DNA from: Blautia massiliensis (ex Durand et al. 2017)
GTDB lineage: Bacteria; Bacillota; Clostridia; Lachnospirales; Lachnospiraceae
Assembly (NCBI RefSeq): GCF_001487165.1
Contig: NZ_LN913006.1
Coordinates: 1,443,855 to 1,507,854 of the forward strand
Length of the DNA: 64,000 nt
Direction of reading: 5' to 3'
Shown: positions 18,705 through 26,718 of the stretch, in pieces
Layout: every line of letters begins with the position of its first letter
Numbering within the stretch: the stretch's first letter is position 1
The notes under the pieces: generated by a model
Database searches by the model: none
Told to the model about the DNA's origin: nothing
Seen by the model: the letters and a program-made list of their open reading frames with translations, nothing else
Made by a program: the position numbers and the translations under genes

Positions 18705-20102
18705 TTATAGTGTCAGTCCGCCTATTATACGGGCTGAATCTTTGTTGCCTGTAAGAATTTCGATCTGATTTCCGTCTGCTGCAAGAAGTGAACGGTCCAG
18801 ATATAAGCAAAAACCGCTGCTGTCCGTTTTTCCATCTTCTGTGGAAACATCCATCGGAAATGCTTCATAAATCTTATCATGGTTCAATCTTATATAAATC
18901 CTGCTGTCTGTATCCAGATATTTTTCTTCAATACAACCTGTGATCTTTTCCAGATTTCCCTGGATCTCGCACTGAACTGCTCCGGCACCGGCAGGAACCG
19001 TATCTTCTTCCGTAACATTCACCTGACACTCCGGTCCTTCCATGATCGGCGGTGACTGTGCCATTTCCGGGAGAAAACGCTCTGCCCGTTCCACGATCAC
19101 AGTATCTGCATTCTTCTCATCCACTTCACTCATCTGGTAAGGTACTCCTCTGGAAAAATACGCACTGGAATAAGCATCTGCCATAAACGGAAGCAGTGCA
19201 TTACCAAAAGAATCACGGAACATGACCAGACTTCCTTCCTTCACAGGATTTACCGTTGTGATCTTCGGATCAAAATTACTTCCCACTTCTCCCACATAGG
19301 CAAATGTTGTCTGTCTGTCATAATAAACTTCCTCTTCCGGTGTCGTTGCAAGAGGATACAGCATCTCATCCAGATCTCCTGTGAAATCTGTTTTTATAGT
19401 ATAGGGTTCCTTCTTATAGGAAACATGCTCCTTTTTCAGAGAAGACAGCAATGTTTCCGCCGCAACTGCAGCACCCTTGTTGTTCCAGTGTGAATCTCTT
19501 TTGTGATAAAGAACTTCTTTCTCTTCTGAAAGAGTCTCATACAGATCTCCGTAAGAAACCTGTTCCTGTCTGAGATATTTCTGAAGATTAACAAGGTTTT
19601 TGTCCGATGATACCTTCAGGCTGTCATAGTACGGCATGTTCTCTCCATAGAGTGAGTTTTTATTAGGTGCCACAGTAAAAAGAAACTGCACGCCTTTTTC
19701 ATTCAATGTCTCCTGCATCATGGCCAGTGTATGTGCAATATTAAAAAGGCTTCTCTCGGAAAGAAGCTCCTCTCCAAGATAATCCTCCAGCGAATCCTTA
19801 TAATAAAGCCAGTTATCGGTTCCCTGGATCACACCATCTGCAGTAGATACTCCGAAAATCTTCCCGTTCAGAAGAGCATTTGCCGTTACCAGCTCATTTC
19901 GAAACGCAAAATGTTCCTGAAAATATTCGCCTGCTTCCGGCAGCCAACGGGTATTGATCTCGTTTTCTTTTTTCAGTTCAGGAAACTCAGCCAGTCTTCG
20001 GTTTTCAGACGATGCTTCCTGCTTTGTCACCGCCATCCCCAGAGATGGCACAAGACAAGCTGCAAAAAATGCAGTAATATAAAGCACCTGCAATTTTTTC
20101 AT
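18705..20102 (-). CDS. DHHW-family protein, AlgJ/AlgX-like O-acetylation partner
   Basis: A 465-residue exported or membrane-anchored SGNH-like protein. An N-terminal hydrophobic segment (residues 5-25) is followed by the sugar acetylation domain. Candidate catalytic residues are in DSHWNNKG (Asp/His, about residue 208) and MFRDSFGNALLPF (Ser, about residue 300). In alginate and related systems such proteins take acetyl groups from the MBOAT partner and place them on a polysaccharide outside the membrane. It directly follows the MBOAT gene (15-bp gap), the standard pairing. The polymer modified here is unknown. Confidence 0.85.
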   Translation of the reverse strand: MKKLQVLYITAFFAACLVPSLGMAVTKQEASSENRRLAEFPELKKENEINTRWLPEAGEYFQEHFAFRNELVTANALLNGKIFGVSTADGVIQGTDNWLYYKDSLEDYLGEELLSERSLFNIAHTLAMMQETLNEKGVQFLFTVAPNKNSLYGENMPYYDSLKVSSDKNLVNLQKYLRQEQVSYGDLYETLSEEKEVLYHKRDSHWNNKGAAVAAETLLSSLKKEHVSYKKEPYTIKTDFTGDLDEMLYPLATTPEEEVYYDRQTTFAYVGEVGSNFDPKITTVNPVKEGSLVMFRDSFGNALLPFMADAYSSAYFSRGVPYQMSEVDEKNADTVIVERAERFLPEMAQSPPIMEGPECQVNVTEEDTVPAGAGAVQCEIQGNLEKITGCIEEKYLDTDSRIYIRLNHDKIYEAFPMDVSTEDGKTDSSGFCLYLDRSLLAADGNQIEILTGNKDSARIIGGLTL

Positions 20103-20117
20103 GTTTTCTGCCTCCTC

Positions 20118-21512
20118 TTAAAATCGAAAATAGATGAACGGATTATAGGTTCCGCCGGCAAGGCTCAATACACAAAGCGCAAAACCAGCCAGACTTAATA
20201 CATAGGTAAAGCCTTCATACCATTTATACTTTTTCAGCATGCTGTTTACCGGAACTGCTGCGACCAGTGCCGCTGCCAGCGTTACAAGATATACCGGTGT
20301 CAGCTGCTGCAGTGTAAGGCTCATTGCGGAAGCCTTCCATCCAAAATCCGTAAACATTTCTCTGATCCAGAAGCATCCCTGCTTCATAGTGTCCGCACGG
20401 AAAAACACAAAGCCAACACAAACTACCAGAAGTGCATAGACATGCTGAAAAAAGCTCTTGAGTTTTCCGTCCTTTTTCCCGATAAATGGGATATACTCTT
20501 CCAGCATCAGGAAAAAGCCATGATAAATTCCCCAGAACAGAAAATTAAAGGAGGCACCATGCCAGATACCTGTACACACAAAAACGATCATTTTATTGAC
20601 CACTGTACGGAATTTCCCTCTGCGGTTTCCCCCTAACGGAATATACAGATATTCCTTAAACCATCCTGAAAGAGACATATGCCATCTTCTCCAGAATTCA
20701 CGGATACTGGCAGAAATATAAGGATAATCAAAATTCTCATGGAAATGAAATCCAAACATCATTCCGAGTCCCAGCGCCATATCACTGTAGCCGCTGAAAT
20801 CAAAATAGATCTGCAGCATATAGGAAACTGCGCCCAGCCAAGCACCCGGACCGGTGATTCCGGTTGCTGCCGCACCAAAGAGATTATCCGCCACAAGTCC
20901 CATTGTATTGGCGATAAGAACCTTTTTGCTCAAACCTGCAATGAAACGCCGGATTCCTTTTCCGATTTCCTCTGGCGTCTGCTTACGATTATTGATCTCC
21001 GCCTCCACATCATGATACTTGACGATAGGTCCCGCGATCAGCTGTGGGAAAAATGAGATATACAGAAGCACCTTTCCGAAATTCTTCTGAACCGAAGCAT
21101 CTCCCCGATAAACATCGATCACGTAGGAAAGTGCCTGAAAAGTAAAAAACGATATTCCGATCGGCATCCGGACCTGCGGAACCGGAATTCCGGCACCGGT
21201 AACAGAATTAAATGTCTCCACCAGAAATCCGGAATATTTAAAGATCACAAGAAGACCGAGATTTATCACCACAGCCAATGTCATTGTGAGCTTACGGATC
21301 TTCGGACATTCCCCTGTCAGGCGCGCTAAAATATAGTTGCCCGCCGATGAAGCAACCAGTAATATTACATAAATCGGTTCTCCGTATGCATAAAAGACCA
21401 GACTTGCCACTACAAGCAAAAAATTTTTGGCCCGCATCCCAGGTAAAAGGAGATGCAGACAAAAAGCAGCCGGAAGAAATACACACAGAAATACCATTGA
21501 ACTGAAAACCAT
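20118..21512 (-). CDS. MBOAT-family membrane O-acyltransferase (AlgI/DltB-like)
   Basis: A 464-residue multi-spanning protein with the MBOAT core REFWRRWHMSLSGWF, LYIPLGGNRRG and the second conserved histidine in GIWHGASFNF. It would move acetyl groups from cytoplasmic acetyl-CoA across the membrane to the DHHW partner encoded next. The length and helix pattern match AlgI. There is no D-alanine ligase gene nearby, which argues against a DltB role. It belongs to the six-gene minus-strand operon starting at the promoter at 23097-23125. Confidence 0.9.
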   Translation of the reverse strand: MVFSSMVFLCVFLPAAFCLHLLLPGMRAKNFLLVVASLVFYAYGEPIYVILLVASSAGNYILARLTGECPKIRKLTMTLAVVINLGLLVIFKYSGFLVETFNSVTGAGIPVPQVRMPIGISFFTFQALSYVIDVYRGDASVQKNFGKVLLYISFFPQLIAGPIVKYHDVEAEINNRKQTPEEIGKGIRRFIAGLSKKVLIANTMGLVADNLFGAAATGITGPGAWLGAVSYMLQIYFDFSGYSDMALGLGMMFGFHFHENFDYPYISASIREFWRRWHMSLSGWFKEYLYIPLGGNRRGKFRTVVNKMIVFVCTGIWHGASFNFLFWGIYHGFFLMLEEYIPFIGKKDGKLKSFFQHVYALLVVCVGFVFFRADTMKQGCFWIREMFTDFGWKASAMSLTLQQLTPVYLVTLAAALVAAVPVNSMLKKYKWYEGFTYVLSLAGFALCVLSLAGGTYNPFIYFRF

Positions 21513-21542
21513 AATTATATTTATTTATCGGTCTGGCGAATC

Positions 21543-22205
21543 TTATTTGCTGATCACGTCCAGTACGATTTCCTTCCCTTTTTTGTCTTTGTATGTATTG
21601 ACCCAGAATCTTGTGTATTCCAACAGATATTCCTGTCCGTCACCATAACAGCCATCTGTCTTTCTGGTACGAAGAGGTCTGCCAAGGGCTTTCCGCAGTG
21701 CTGCAGAACTCTTTTCTCTTACAAATGCTTTCCTTAATCTTGAAGATGTTCTGGCATCGTATACACCGGTTTTTGTATTAAAAGCATAAAATCCGGCTCT
21801 GGACTGTCCATATGCGGAATAATAAACTCCTTTTACCATCTGTGCATACCGGTTAAATCCATAGTATTTCCCGCCGATCTTTTTTACAAGGAGATAGTTC
21901 TCCCCGAAGAATGTTCCACCTTTATATGCCTTTCCGGTGTTGGAAAAATAGTATCTGTATGTCATTTTTTTGCCGGTAGTCTTATTAGCGACAGTCACGG
22001 TTTTCCATGTATTCTTTACTTTTTTTCCCTTCACATAATAGTAGTATTGTCCGCCCTCTTTTTTGAGACCGTTTTTTACCTTGGCTGCCTTGGCTGTAGA
22101 TGCTGCCTGTACAGTCTGAACCTCAATAAGCGGTTCAGCTGCCGGCATCTGGAGCATCATCAGACAAAGTACTGCTGCCAGGATCTTCTTTGTCCACTTT
22201 TTCAT
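21543..22205 (-). CDS. Secreted protein with YYYVKGKK wall-binding-like module
   Basis: A 220-residue protein with a signal peptide (residues 1-34) and the same module as its neighbours: GLKKEGGQYYYYVKGKKVKN, then a YRYYFSNTGKAYKG repeat. The C-terminal half, with a basic SSAALRKALGRPLRTRK stretch and CYGDGQEYLLEYTRFWV, is not recognised. No transglutaminase triad is seen. It lies 16 bp after the first transglutaminase-like gene and ahead of the MBOAT gene. I infer an extracellular wall or polymer-binding protein; its function is unknown. Confidence 0.72.
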   Translation of the reverse strand: MKKWTKKILAAVLCLMMLQMPAAEPLIEVQTVQAASTAKAAKVKNGLKKEGGQYYYYVKGKKVKNTWKTVTVANKTTGKKMTYRYYFSNTGKAYKGGTFFGENYLLVKKIGGKYYGFNRYAQMVKGVYYSAYGQSRAGFYAFNTKTGVYDARTSSRLRKAFVREKSSAALRKALGRPLRTRKTDGCYGDGQEYLLEYTRFWVNTYKDKKGKEIVLDVISK

Positions 22206-22221
22206 GATCTGCTCCTGTTCT

Positions 22222-23052
22222 TTAGAGAACGATATCTTCTCTTCCTTCAGTTTTATAGTATTTTTTCATGGATGAAGATTTCTGCATATAATATTTAACA
22301 TCTTTTCTGGATTTGTTTCCTGCTGCATTTGCATCAAATGTATACCAGGTATTTCCAATCTTGATCTCTGTCCATCCATGTGGCTGCCATTTATTTTTAT
22401 TAAATACATTACTTTTTCCCCAGCATACACGGACCGGAAGTCCTGTTGCACGTTTAGCCTGTACTGCAAAGGCTGATGCAACACCGTAGCAGTTTCCTTT
22501 TTCCATTCCCATGGTCAGATATGCAAACATCTGGCTTTTACCTTTTGTAAACTGCAAAGGTTTTCCGTCAAAGCCCTTCATTCTCATATATCCGTATTTT
22601 TTGGAACAGTTAAACAATTTCTGAAGAGCCGTTTTTTTCTGCGCAGTTGTAGTCAGACTTGCAGAAATCTTCTGGCTGCGAAGCACTGAATCTGTCATCT
22701 TGATCAGTTCTGCATTTGCTTTTTTGGATTTCCCAGTGTATTTTCCGTTGGAAGCAAACTGCATGGTTTTGTAGGTATTTCCGGATTTTACTGTATACCA
22801 TCCGGTCTTTCTTGCACCATTCGAGCCTAAATAATATATCGCACCATTGATCTTTTTTAATTTGTTGGTAACTTTTTTACCTTTGATGTAGTAATAATAC
22901 TGACCGCCCTCTTTTTTCCAGCCATTTTTAACAGCTGCTTTTGCGGTTGTTGTGGTTGCTGTTGTTGCCGCCTGCGCACACACTGTGCCAAATGTCAGGC
23001 AAAACAGCATTGTGATCATAAGAACAAGCTGTGCGAATCTTCTCTTTTTCAT
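22222..23052 (-). CDS. Secreted transglutaminase-like protein, first gene of the surface operon
   Basis: Start at 23052, where GGAGG precedes the ATG; the open frame runs 33 bases further up but with no ribosome site. The 276-residue protein has a signal peptide ending VCAQAA, the shared GGQYYYYIKGKKVTNK module with a GSNGARKTGWYTV repeat, and a transglutaminase-fold domain. The candidate triad is Cys188 (KGNCYGVAS), His225 (PHGWTEIKIG) and Asp240 (YTFDANAAG). It is driven by a strong promoter 45-73 bp upstream. It is similar in plan to the protein at 16712-17671, suggesting old duplication within the operon. Confidence 0.8.
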   Translation of the reverse strand: MKKRRFAQLVLMITMLFCLTFGTVCAQAATTATTTTAKAAVKNGWKKEGGQYYYYIKGKKVTNKLKKINGAIYYLGSNGARKTGWYTVKSGNTYKTMQFASNGKYTGKSKKANAELIKMTDSVLRSQKISASLTTTAQKKTALQKLFNCSKKYGYMRMKGFDGKPLQFTKGKSQMFAYLTMGMEKGNCYGVASAFAVQAKRATGLPVRVCWGKSNVFNKNKWQPHGWTEIKIGNTWYTFDANAAGNKSRKDVKYYMQKSSSMKKYYKTEGREDIVL

Positions 23053-23096
23053 GGTTTCTTTTCCTCCTGTTTTAAAAATCTTCATACCCGGTGATA

Positions 23097-23125
23097 ATTA
23101 TAGCATTGCTCTGATTTTCTTGCAA
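23097..23125 (-). promoter_or_regulatory. Promoter for the surface operon
   Basis: Minus-strand TTGCAA, a 17-bp spacer and TATAAT with a TG one base upstream (extended -10). Confidence 0.8.
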
Positions 23126-23192
23126 TATAATGTATAAAATACATTATCTCCTCCAATACTTAACATATCTGAAAAATAAAGGAGGTTTTTCT

Positions 23193-23354
23193 ATGCTTCT
23201 CTTTTTTCTTGTATTCTTCGGACTCCAGATCTTTGTTCTTTTCTGCTGTGCCGCTGCAGGAAATGACGCCGCTTCCCAGGAACTATCTGACCAGGAACAG
23301 CTTCAGTTTATCGCAGAATGGAAAAAACAACATCAAAAAAAGGACGTCTGCTGA
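23193..23354 (+). CDS. 53-residue single-pass membrane peptide
   Basis: ATG at 23193 follows an ideal AAAGGAGG ribosome site. The product has one hydrophobic helix (residues 2-22, LLFFLVFFGLQIFVLFCC) and a short charged tail ending KKQHQKKDVC. The stop codon lies within the following terminator. It is divergent from the surface operon and converges on spoIVA. An AATGTA-N5-TACATT dyad at about 23130-23146 lies in its upstream region. No family was recognised; coding status rests on the ribosome site, the terminator and the clean membrane topology. Confidence 0.6.
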   Translation: MLLFFLVFFGLQIFVLFCCAAAGNDAASQELSDQEQLQFIAEWKKQHQKKDVC

Positions 23355-23368
23355 AGAACGTCCTTTTT
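23337..23368. terminator. Bidirectional terminator between the small ORF and spoIVA
   Basis: AAAAAGGACGT (23337-23347) pairs with ACGTCCTTTTT (23358-23368). Confidence 0.92.
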
Positions 23369-23390
23369 GCTTTGCAATTCTATTCTCCAT

Positions 23391-24860
23391 TCATATGATG
23401 ATACACACCAGTCCGCCTTTGCTGTCATTTACGATCTTCTTCATAGTATCCTGAAGCTTCACCTGACTTTCTTCGCTGATCATGGCCAGCTTGTTCCGGA
23501 TTCCGTCTTCCACCAGCTGCTGGATGGATTTTCCGAAAATATTGGTCTCCCAGATACTTTCCCCTCGCTCCGGGCTTTCTCTGATATACTTTATCAGGTC
23601 CTCCGCCTGCTGTTCTGTACCAACGATCGGAGCGATCTCCGTTTCGATTCCCGCCCGGATCATATGAATGGACGGACTTTTTGACCGGATCTTTACTCCG
23701 AATTTATTTCCCTGACGGATCACCTCTGGTTCCTCAATAGTGATCTCGGAAAGCTCAGGCACCACAACCCCATACCCTGTTCCTTTTACCGCTTCCAGGG
23801 CAGCCTGGACTTTTACAAATTGTTCCTTCATACCGGCAAGCTCTTTTATGGTCTGGATCAGTTCATATTCGCTTTCCATGGATATCCCGCTCATTTCACT
23901 GAGCATCTGATAATAATAAATGTCTTTTACTGCGATCCGGATACGGACTTTTCCATCGGAAAGACTGACCTGCTCAAGCAATGTATCTTCCACATATGGA
24001 CTTTCCAGATATACTGATTCTCTGCTTACATCACGCACATGAGTAAGTCTGGTCATCTTTTCCCGAATCTCATTTAACAGAGCCGCCTTTACCTCATGTT
24101 CCGGAGAAAGCATCTCCACCCATCTGGGAACAAAAAGCTCTATCTCACTGACCGGGAATTCATAAAGGATCTTCTCCAGGATTCTGGTCACATCCTCTTT
24201 TCGAAGCTGTTCACAGTTGACTGCCAGAACGGATACTCCAAATTTCTCTTCCAGATGTTTTACAGTTTTTCCGGTTTCCTCACTGTAGGGAGTCTGGGAG
24301 TTTACTAGGATCAGAAAGGGTTTTCCCTGGACTTTCAGCTCTTTTATGGTCTGTTCCTCTGCCGGGATAAAATTTTCTCTGGGAATCTCCCCGAAACTTC
24401 CGTCTGTTGTGACTACAATCCCGATGGTGGAATGCTGGCTGATCACTTTTTCCGTCCCAATCCGGGCCGCATCATGAAACGGGATCGCTTTTTCCTGCCA
24501 TGGTGTTTTGACCATCCGCTCCCTGCCTTCTTCCACATTTCCGGATGCATCTTTTACCAGAAAGCCTACACAGTCAATGAGTTTTACCCGGATTTTCTGG
24601 TTTTCCCCTATGGATACTTCCACTGCTTCTTTTGGAATAAATTTGGGTTCTACGGTGGTGATCATTTTTCCGGCACCGCTTAATGGCAGTTCATCCTGAA
24701 GTTCTGCTCTTTTTCCCTCGCTGATCGATGGCAGTGCTATCAGCTCCATAAATCTCCGGATGAATGTGGATTTTCCTGTACGGACCGGTCCCACAACCCC
24801 TATGTAGATATCCCCGCCCGTCCGCGCCTGGATATCACGGTAAACCTGAAAGTTTTCCAT
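23391..24860 (-). CDS. spoIVA: Stage IV sporulation protein A (spore coat ATPase)
   Basis: Mother-cell protein that polymerises on the forespore surface with ATP hydrolysis and forms the basement layer of the spore coat. The 489-residue sequence has the Walker A motif GPVRTGKST at about residue 23, a following DCVGF/VTTDGSFG switch region and the conserved C-terminal segment ending CIII. The start ATG at 24860 uses a GGGAGG ribosome site that lies in the arm of a large hairpin. In other sporeformers the gene is under sigma-E; I could not pick a convincing sigma-E box here. It shows that the organism belongs to a spore-forming lineage. Confidence 0.97.
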   Translation of the reverse strand: MENFQVYRDIQARTGGDIYIGVVGPVRTGKSTFIRRFMELIALPSISEGKRAELQDELPLSGAGKMITTVEPKFIPKEAVEVSIGENQKIRVKLIDCVGFLVKDASGNVEEGRERMVKTPWQEKAIPFHDAARIGTEKVISQHSTIGIVVTTDGSFGEIPRENFIPAEEQTIKELKVQGKPFLILVNSQTPYSEETGKTVKHLEEKFGVSVLAVNCEQLRKEDVTRILEKILYEFPVSEIELFVPRWVEMLSPEHEVKAALLNEIREKMTRLTHVRDVSRESVYLESPYVEDTLLEQVSLSDGKVRIRIAVKDIYYYQMLSEMSGISMESEYELIQTIKELAGMKEQFVKVQAALEAVKGTGYGVVVPELSEITIEEPEVIRQGNKFGVKIRSKSPSIHMIRAGIETEIAPIVGTEQQAEDLIKYIRESPERGESIWETNIFGKSIQQLVEDGIRNKLAMISEESQVKLQDTMKKIVNDSKGGLVCIII

Positions 24861-24965
24861 ATAAAAAAGCCTCCCTGCATATACTGGCCTGTAAGTTCCG
24901 GGAAACGTCTTAAAAAAGACAGTTCCCGCATACCACAGTATATGCCCGGAAGGCTTCTTATATGC
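24861..24965 (-). promoter_or_regulatory. Long imperfect hairpin covering the spoIVA ribosome site
   Basis: On the minus strand AAGCCTTCC-GGG-CATATACTG pairs with CAGTATATG-CA-GGGAGGCTT. An inner stem (GCGGGAA/TTTCCCG-like, then GTCTT-TTTT-AAGAC) fills the loop. The right arm contains the GGGAGG ribosome site and is followed by T6 right at the ATG. It may terminate read-through from the hydrogenase operon, mask spoIVA translation, or both. Confidence 0.7.
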
Positions 24966-25005
24966 TACTGTTCACCGGGAACAGCAGCTCTTTGTATTCC
25001 TCATA

Positions 25006-26703
25006 TCAGTCTTTGATATAGAACTCATTGTGAAGCAGATGATGCTCTTTGCCTTTGAGGAGTCCCTCATAAAGCTCCAGAACCAGTGGGTTCTCATCGG
25101 ATTTCTTGATGATCATGGTATTGTCTGCATTGTACAAACCTCTTGCTCTGGCTGCCTTGGTTCTGTCACCGGATCTGGTCGGCTGACCTCCACCCATGAT
25201 ACATCCACGGCGGCATGCCATAACCTCGATCAGATGATAGTTTGCCTCGCCGTTCTTTACACGTTCCATAACGGTTCTTGCATTTGCAAGGCCACTGGCT
25301 ACGCATATATTGATATCCATTCCCTTGTACGGTACGGTAAATTCCTTGATTCCCTCTTCACCACGAACACCGCACTCTGCAATCTCATGCATGGCTTCCT
25401 TGCTGTGATCCGGGCTCAGTCTTCGAAGAACTGCCTCGGTAACACCACCGGTAACACCGAAGATAACGCCACCGCCGGAACCAAATCCAAACGGCATATC
25501 GCATGCTTCCGGATCCAGTGTTGCAAAATCAAGACCAAAGTTATCGATCATGCGGAGAAGCTCTGTGGTTGTGATAACGATATCGGTATCCTGCTCGCCA
25601 TCGGTAAAGCTGTTGGGGCGGATTGCCTCTGCCTTCTTGGCTGTACATGGCATAATGGAAACCATAACGGTCTTCTTGCCTGCTGCATGCTCCGGATCAC
25701 GGAAGTATTCCTTGATAACCGCAGACATCATTCCCTGTGGGGAACGGCAGGTAGAAATGTTCGGAACATATTCCTTATACTGATCTGTGATGAACTTCAC
25801 CCATGCAGGACAGCAGGAAGTCAGAAGCGGAAGATTCTCACCCTTCTCCACTCTGTTTAGGAACTCCTTGGTCTCTTCCATAATAGTAAGATCGGCGCTG
25901 AATGTGGTATCGTATACTTCATCAAAGCCCATTCTGTGGAGTGCGTTGACGATCTTGCCCATAACGCTCCTGCCCTTTGTGAGGCCGTAGTGATCACCAA
26001 CTGCTACACGGACTGCCGGCGCAATCTGGGCAACCACACGGGTATCCTTGTCCGCAAGTGCATCCCAAACCTCATCCATATGTGTACGAATGGAGATGGC
26101 TCCTGTCGGACAGTAAACACGGCACTGACCACAGTTTACACACTGTGTCTCAGCAATCTTTTTATTGAATGCAGGCATGACCATAGCCTCTGTTCCACGG
26201 AATGCGAATCCAAGAGCTCCGATTCCCTGAAGTTCCTCGCAGGCACGTACACAGTTGCCGCAGAGGATACATTTGTTCGGATCACGGATGATGGACGGTG
26301 AACTGTCATCGATCTCGTGCTGTTCTCTTGTATTTTCAAAACGGATATCCCGCACGCCAAGGCGATGTGCCAGCTCCTGCAGGATACATTCACCGCTCTT
26401 TACACAGGTTGTACAGTCACGGCAATGTGCTGCAAGAAGCAGCTCCACGATCAGTTTACGATATTTCTTAATACGACCGGAGTTGGTATAGATAACCATT
26501 CCGTCTCTCGGCTGCTCGGAACAGGAGGCAAATGTTTTGCCTCTGTCATCCTCAACTGTACAGAGACGACAGGCACCAAAGGTGGAAACCTCTGAATGAT
26601 AGCACAGTGTGGGGATATTGATACCGGCATTCCTGATAACTGTCAGGACATTTTTTTCGTCAGTAAATTCTACTTTTCTTCCGTCAATTGTCATTGTACC
26701 CAT
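25006..26703 (-). CDS. hydA: [FeFe] hydrogenase catalytic subunit HydA (bifurcating type)
   Basis: A 565-residue group A hydrogenase. Domain order: N-terminal 2Fe-2S ferredoxin fold (residues 5-75, Cys in YHSEVSTFGACRLCTV), a His-Cys3 4Fe-4S loop (HCRDCTTC), two 4Fe-4S ferredoxin motifs (CILCGNCVRAC, CVNCGQCRVYC) and the H-cluster domain. The three H-cluster signatures are TSCCPAW, MPCTAKK and EVMACRRGCIMGGGQ. With HydB and HydC upstream it forms the trimer that couples NADH and ferredoxin to H2. ATG with GGGAGGA. It is the last gene of the operon, followed by the spoIVA hairpin. Confidence 0.95.
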   Translation of the reverse strand: MGTMTIDGRKVEFTDEKNVLTVIRNAGINIPTLCYHSEVSTFGACRLCTVEDDRGKTFASCSEQPRDGMVIYTNSGRIKKYRKLIVELLLAAHCRDCTTCVKSGECILQELAHRLGVRDIRFENTREQHEIDDSSPSIIRDPNKCILCGNCVRACEELQGIGALGFAFRGTEAMVMPAFNKKIAETQCVNCGQCRVYCPTGAISIRTHMDEVWDALADKDTRVVAQIAPAVRVAVGDHYGLTKGRSVMGKIVNALHRMGFDEVYDTTFSADLTIMEETKEFLNRVEKGENLPLLTSCCPAWVKFITDQYKEYVPNISTCRSPQGMMSAVIKEYFRDPEHAAGKKTVMVSIMPCTAKKAEAIRPNSFTDGEQDTDIVITTTELLRMIDNFGLDFATLDPEACDMPFGFGSGGGVIFGVTGGVTEAVLRRLSPDHSKEAMHEIAECGVRGEEGIKEFTVPYKGMDINICVASGLANARTVMERVKNGEANYHLIEVMACRRGCIMGGGQPTRSGDRTKAARARGLYNADNTMIIKKSDENPLVLELYEGLLKGKEHHLLHNEFYIKD

Positions 26704-26718
26704 AAGATATCCTCCCTT

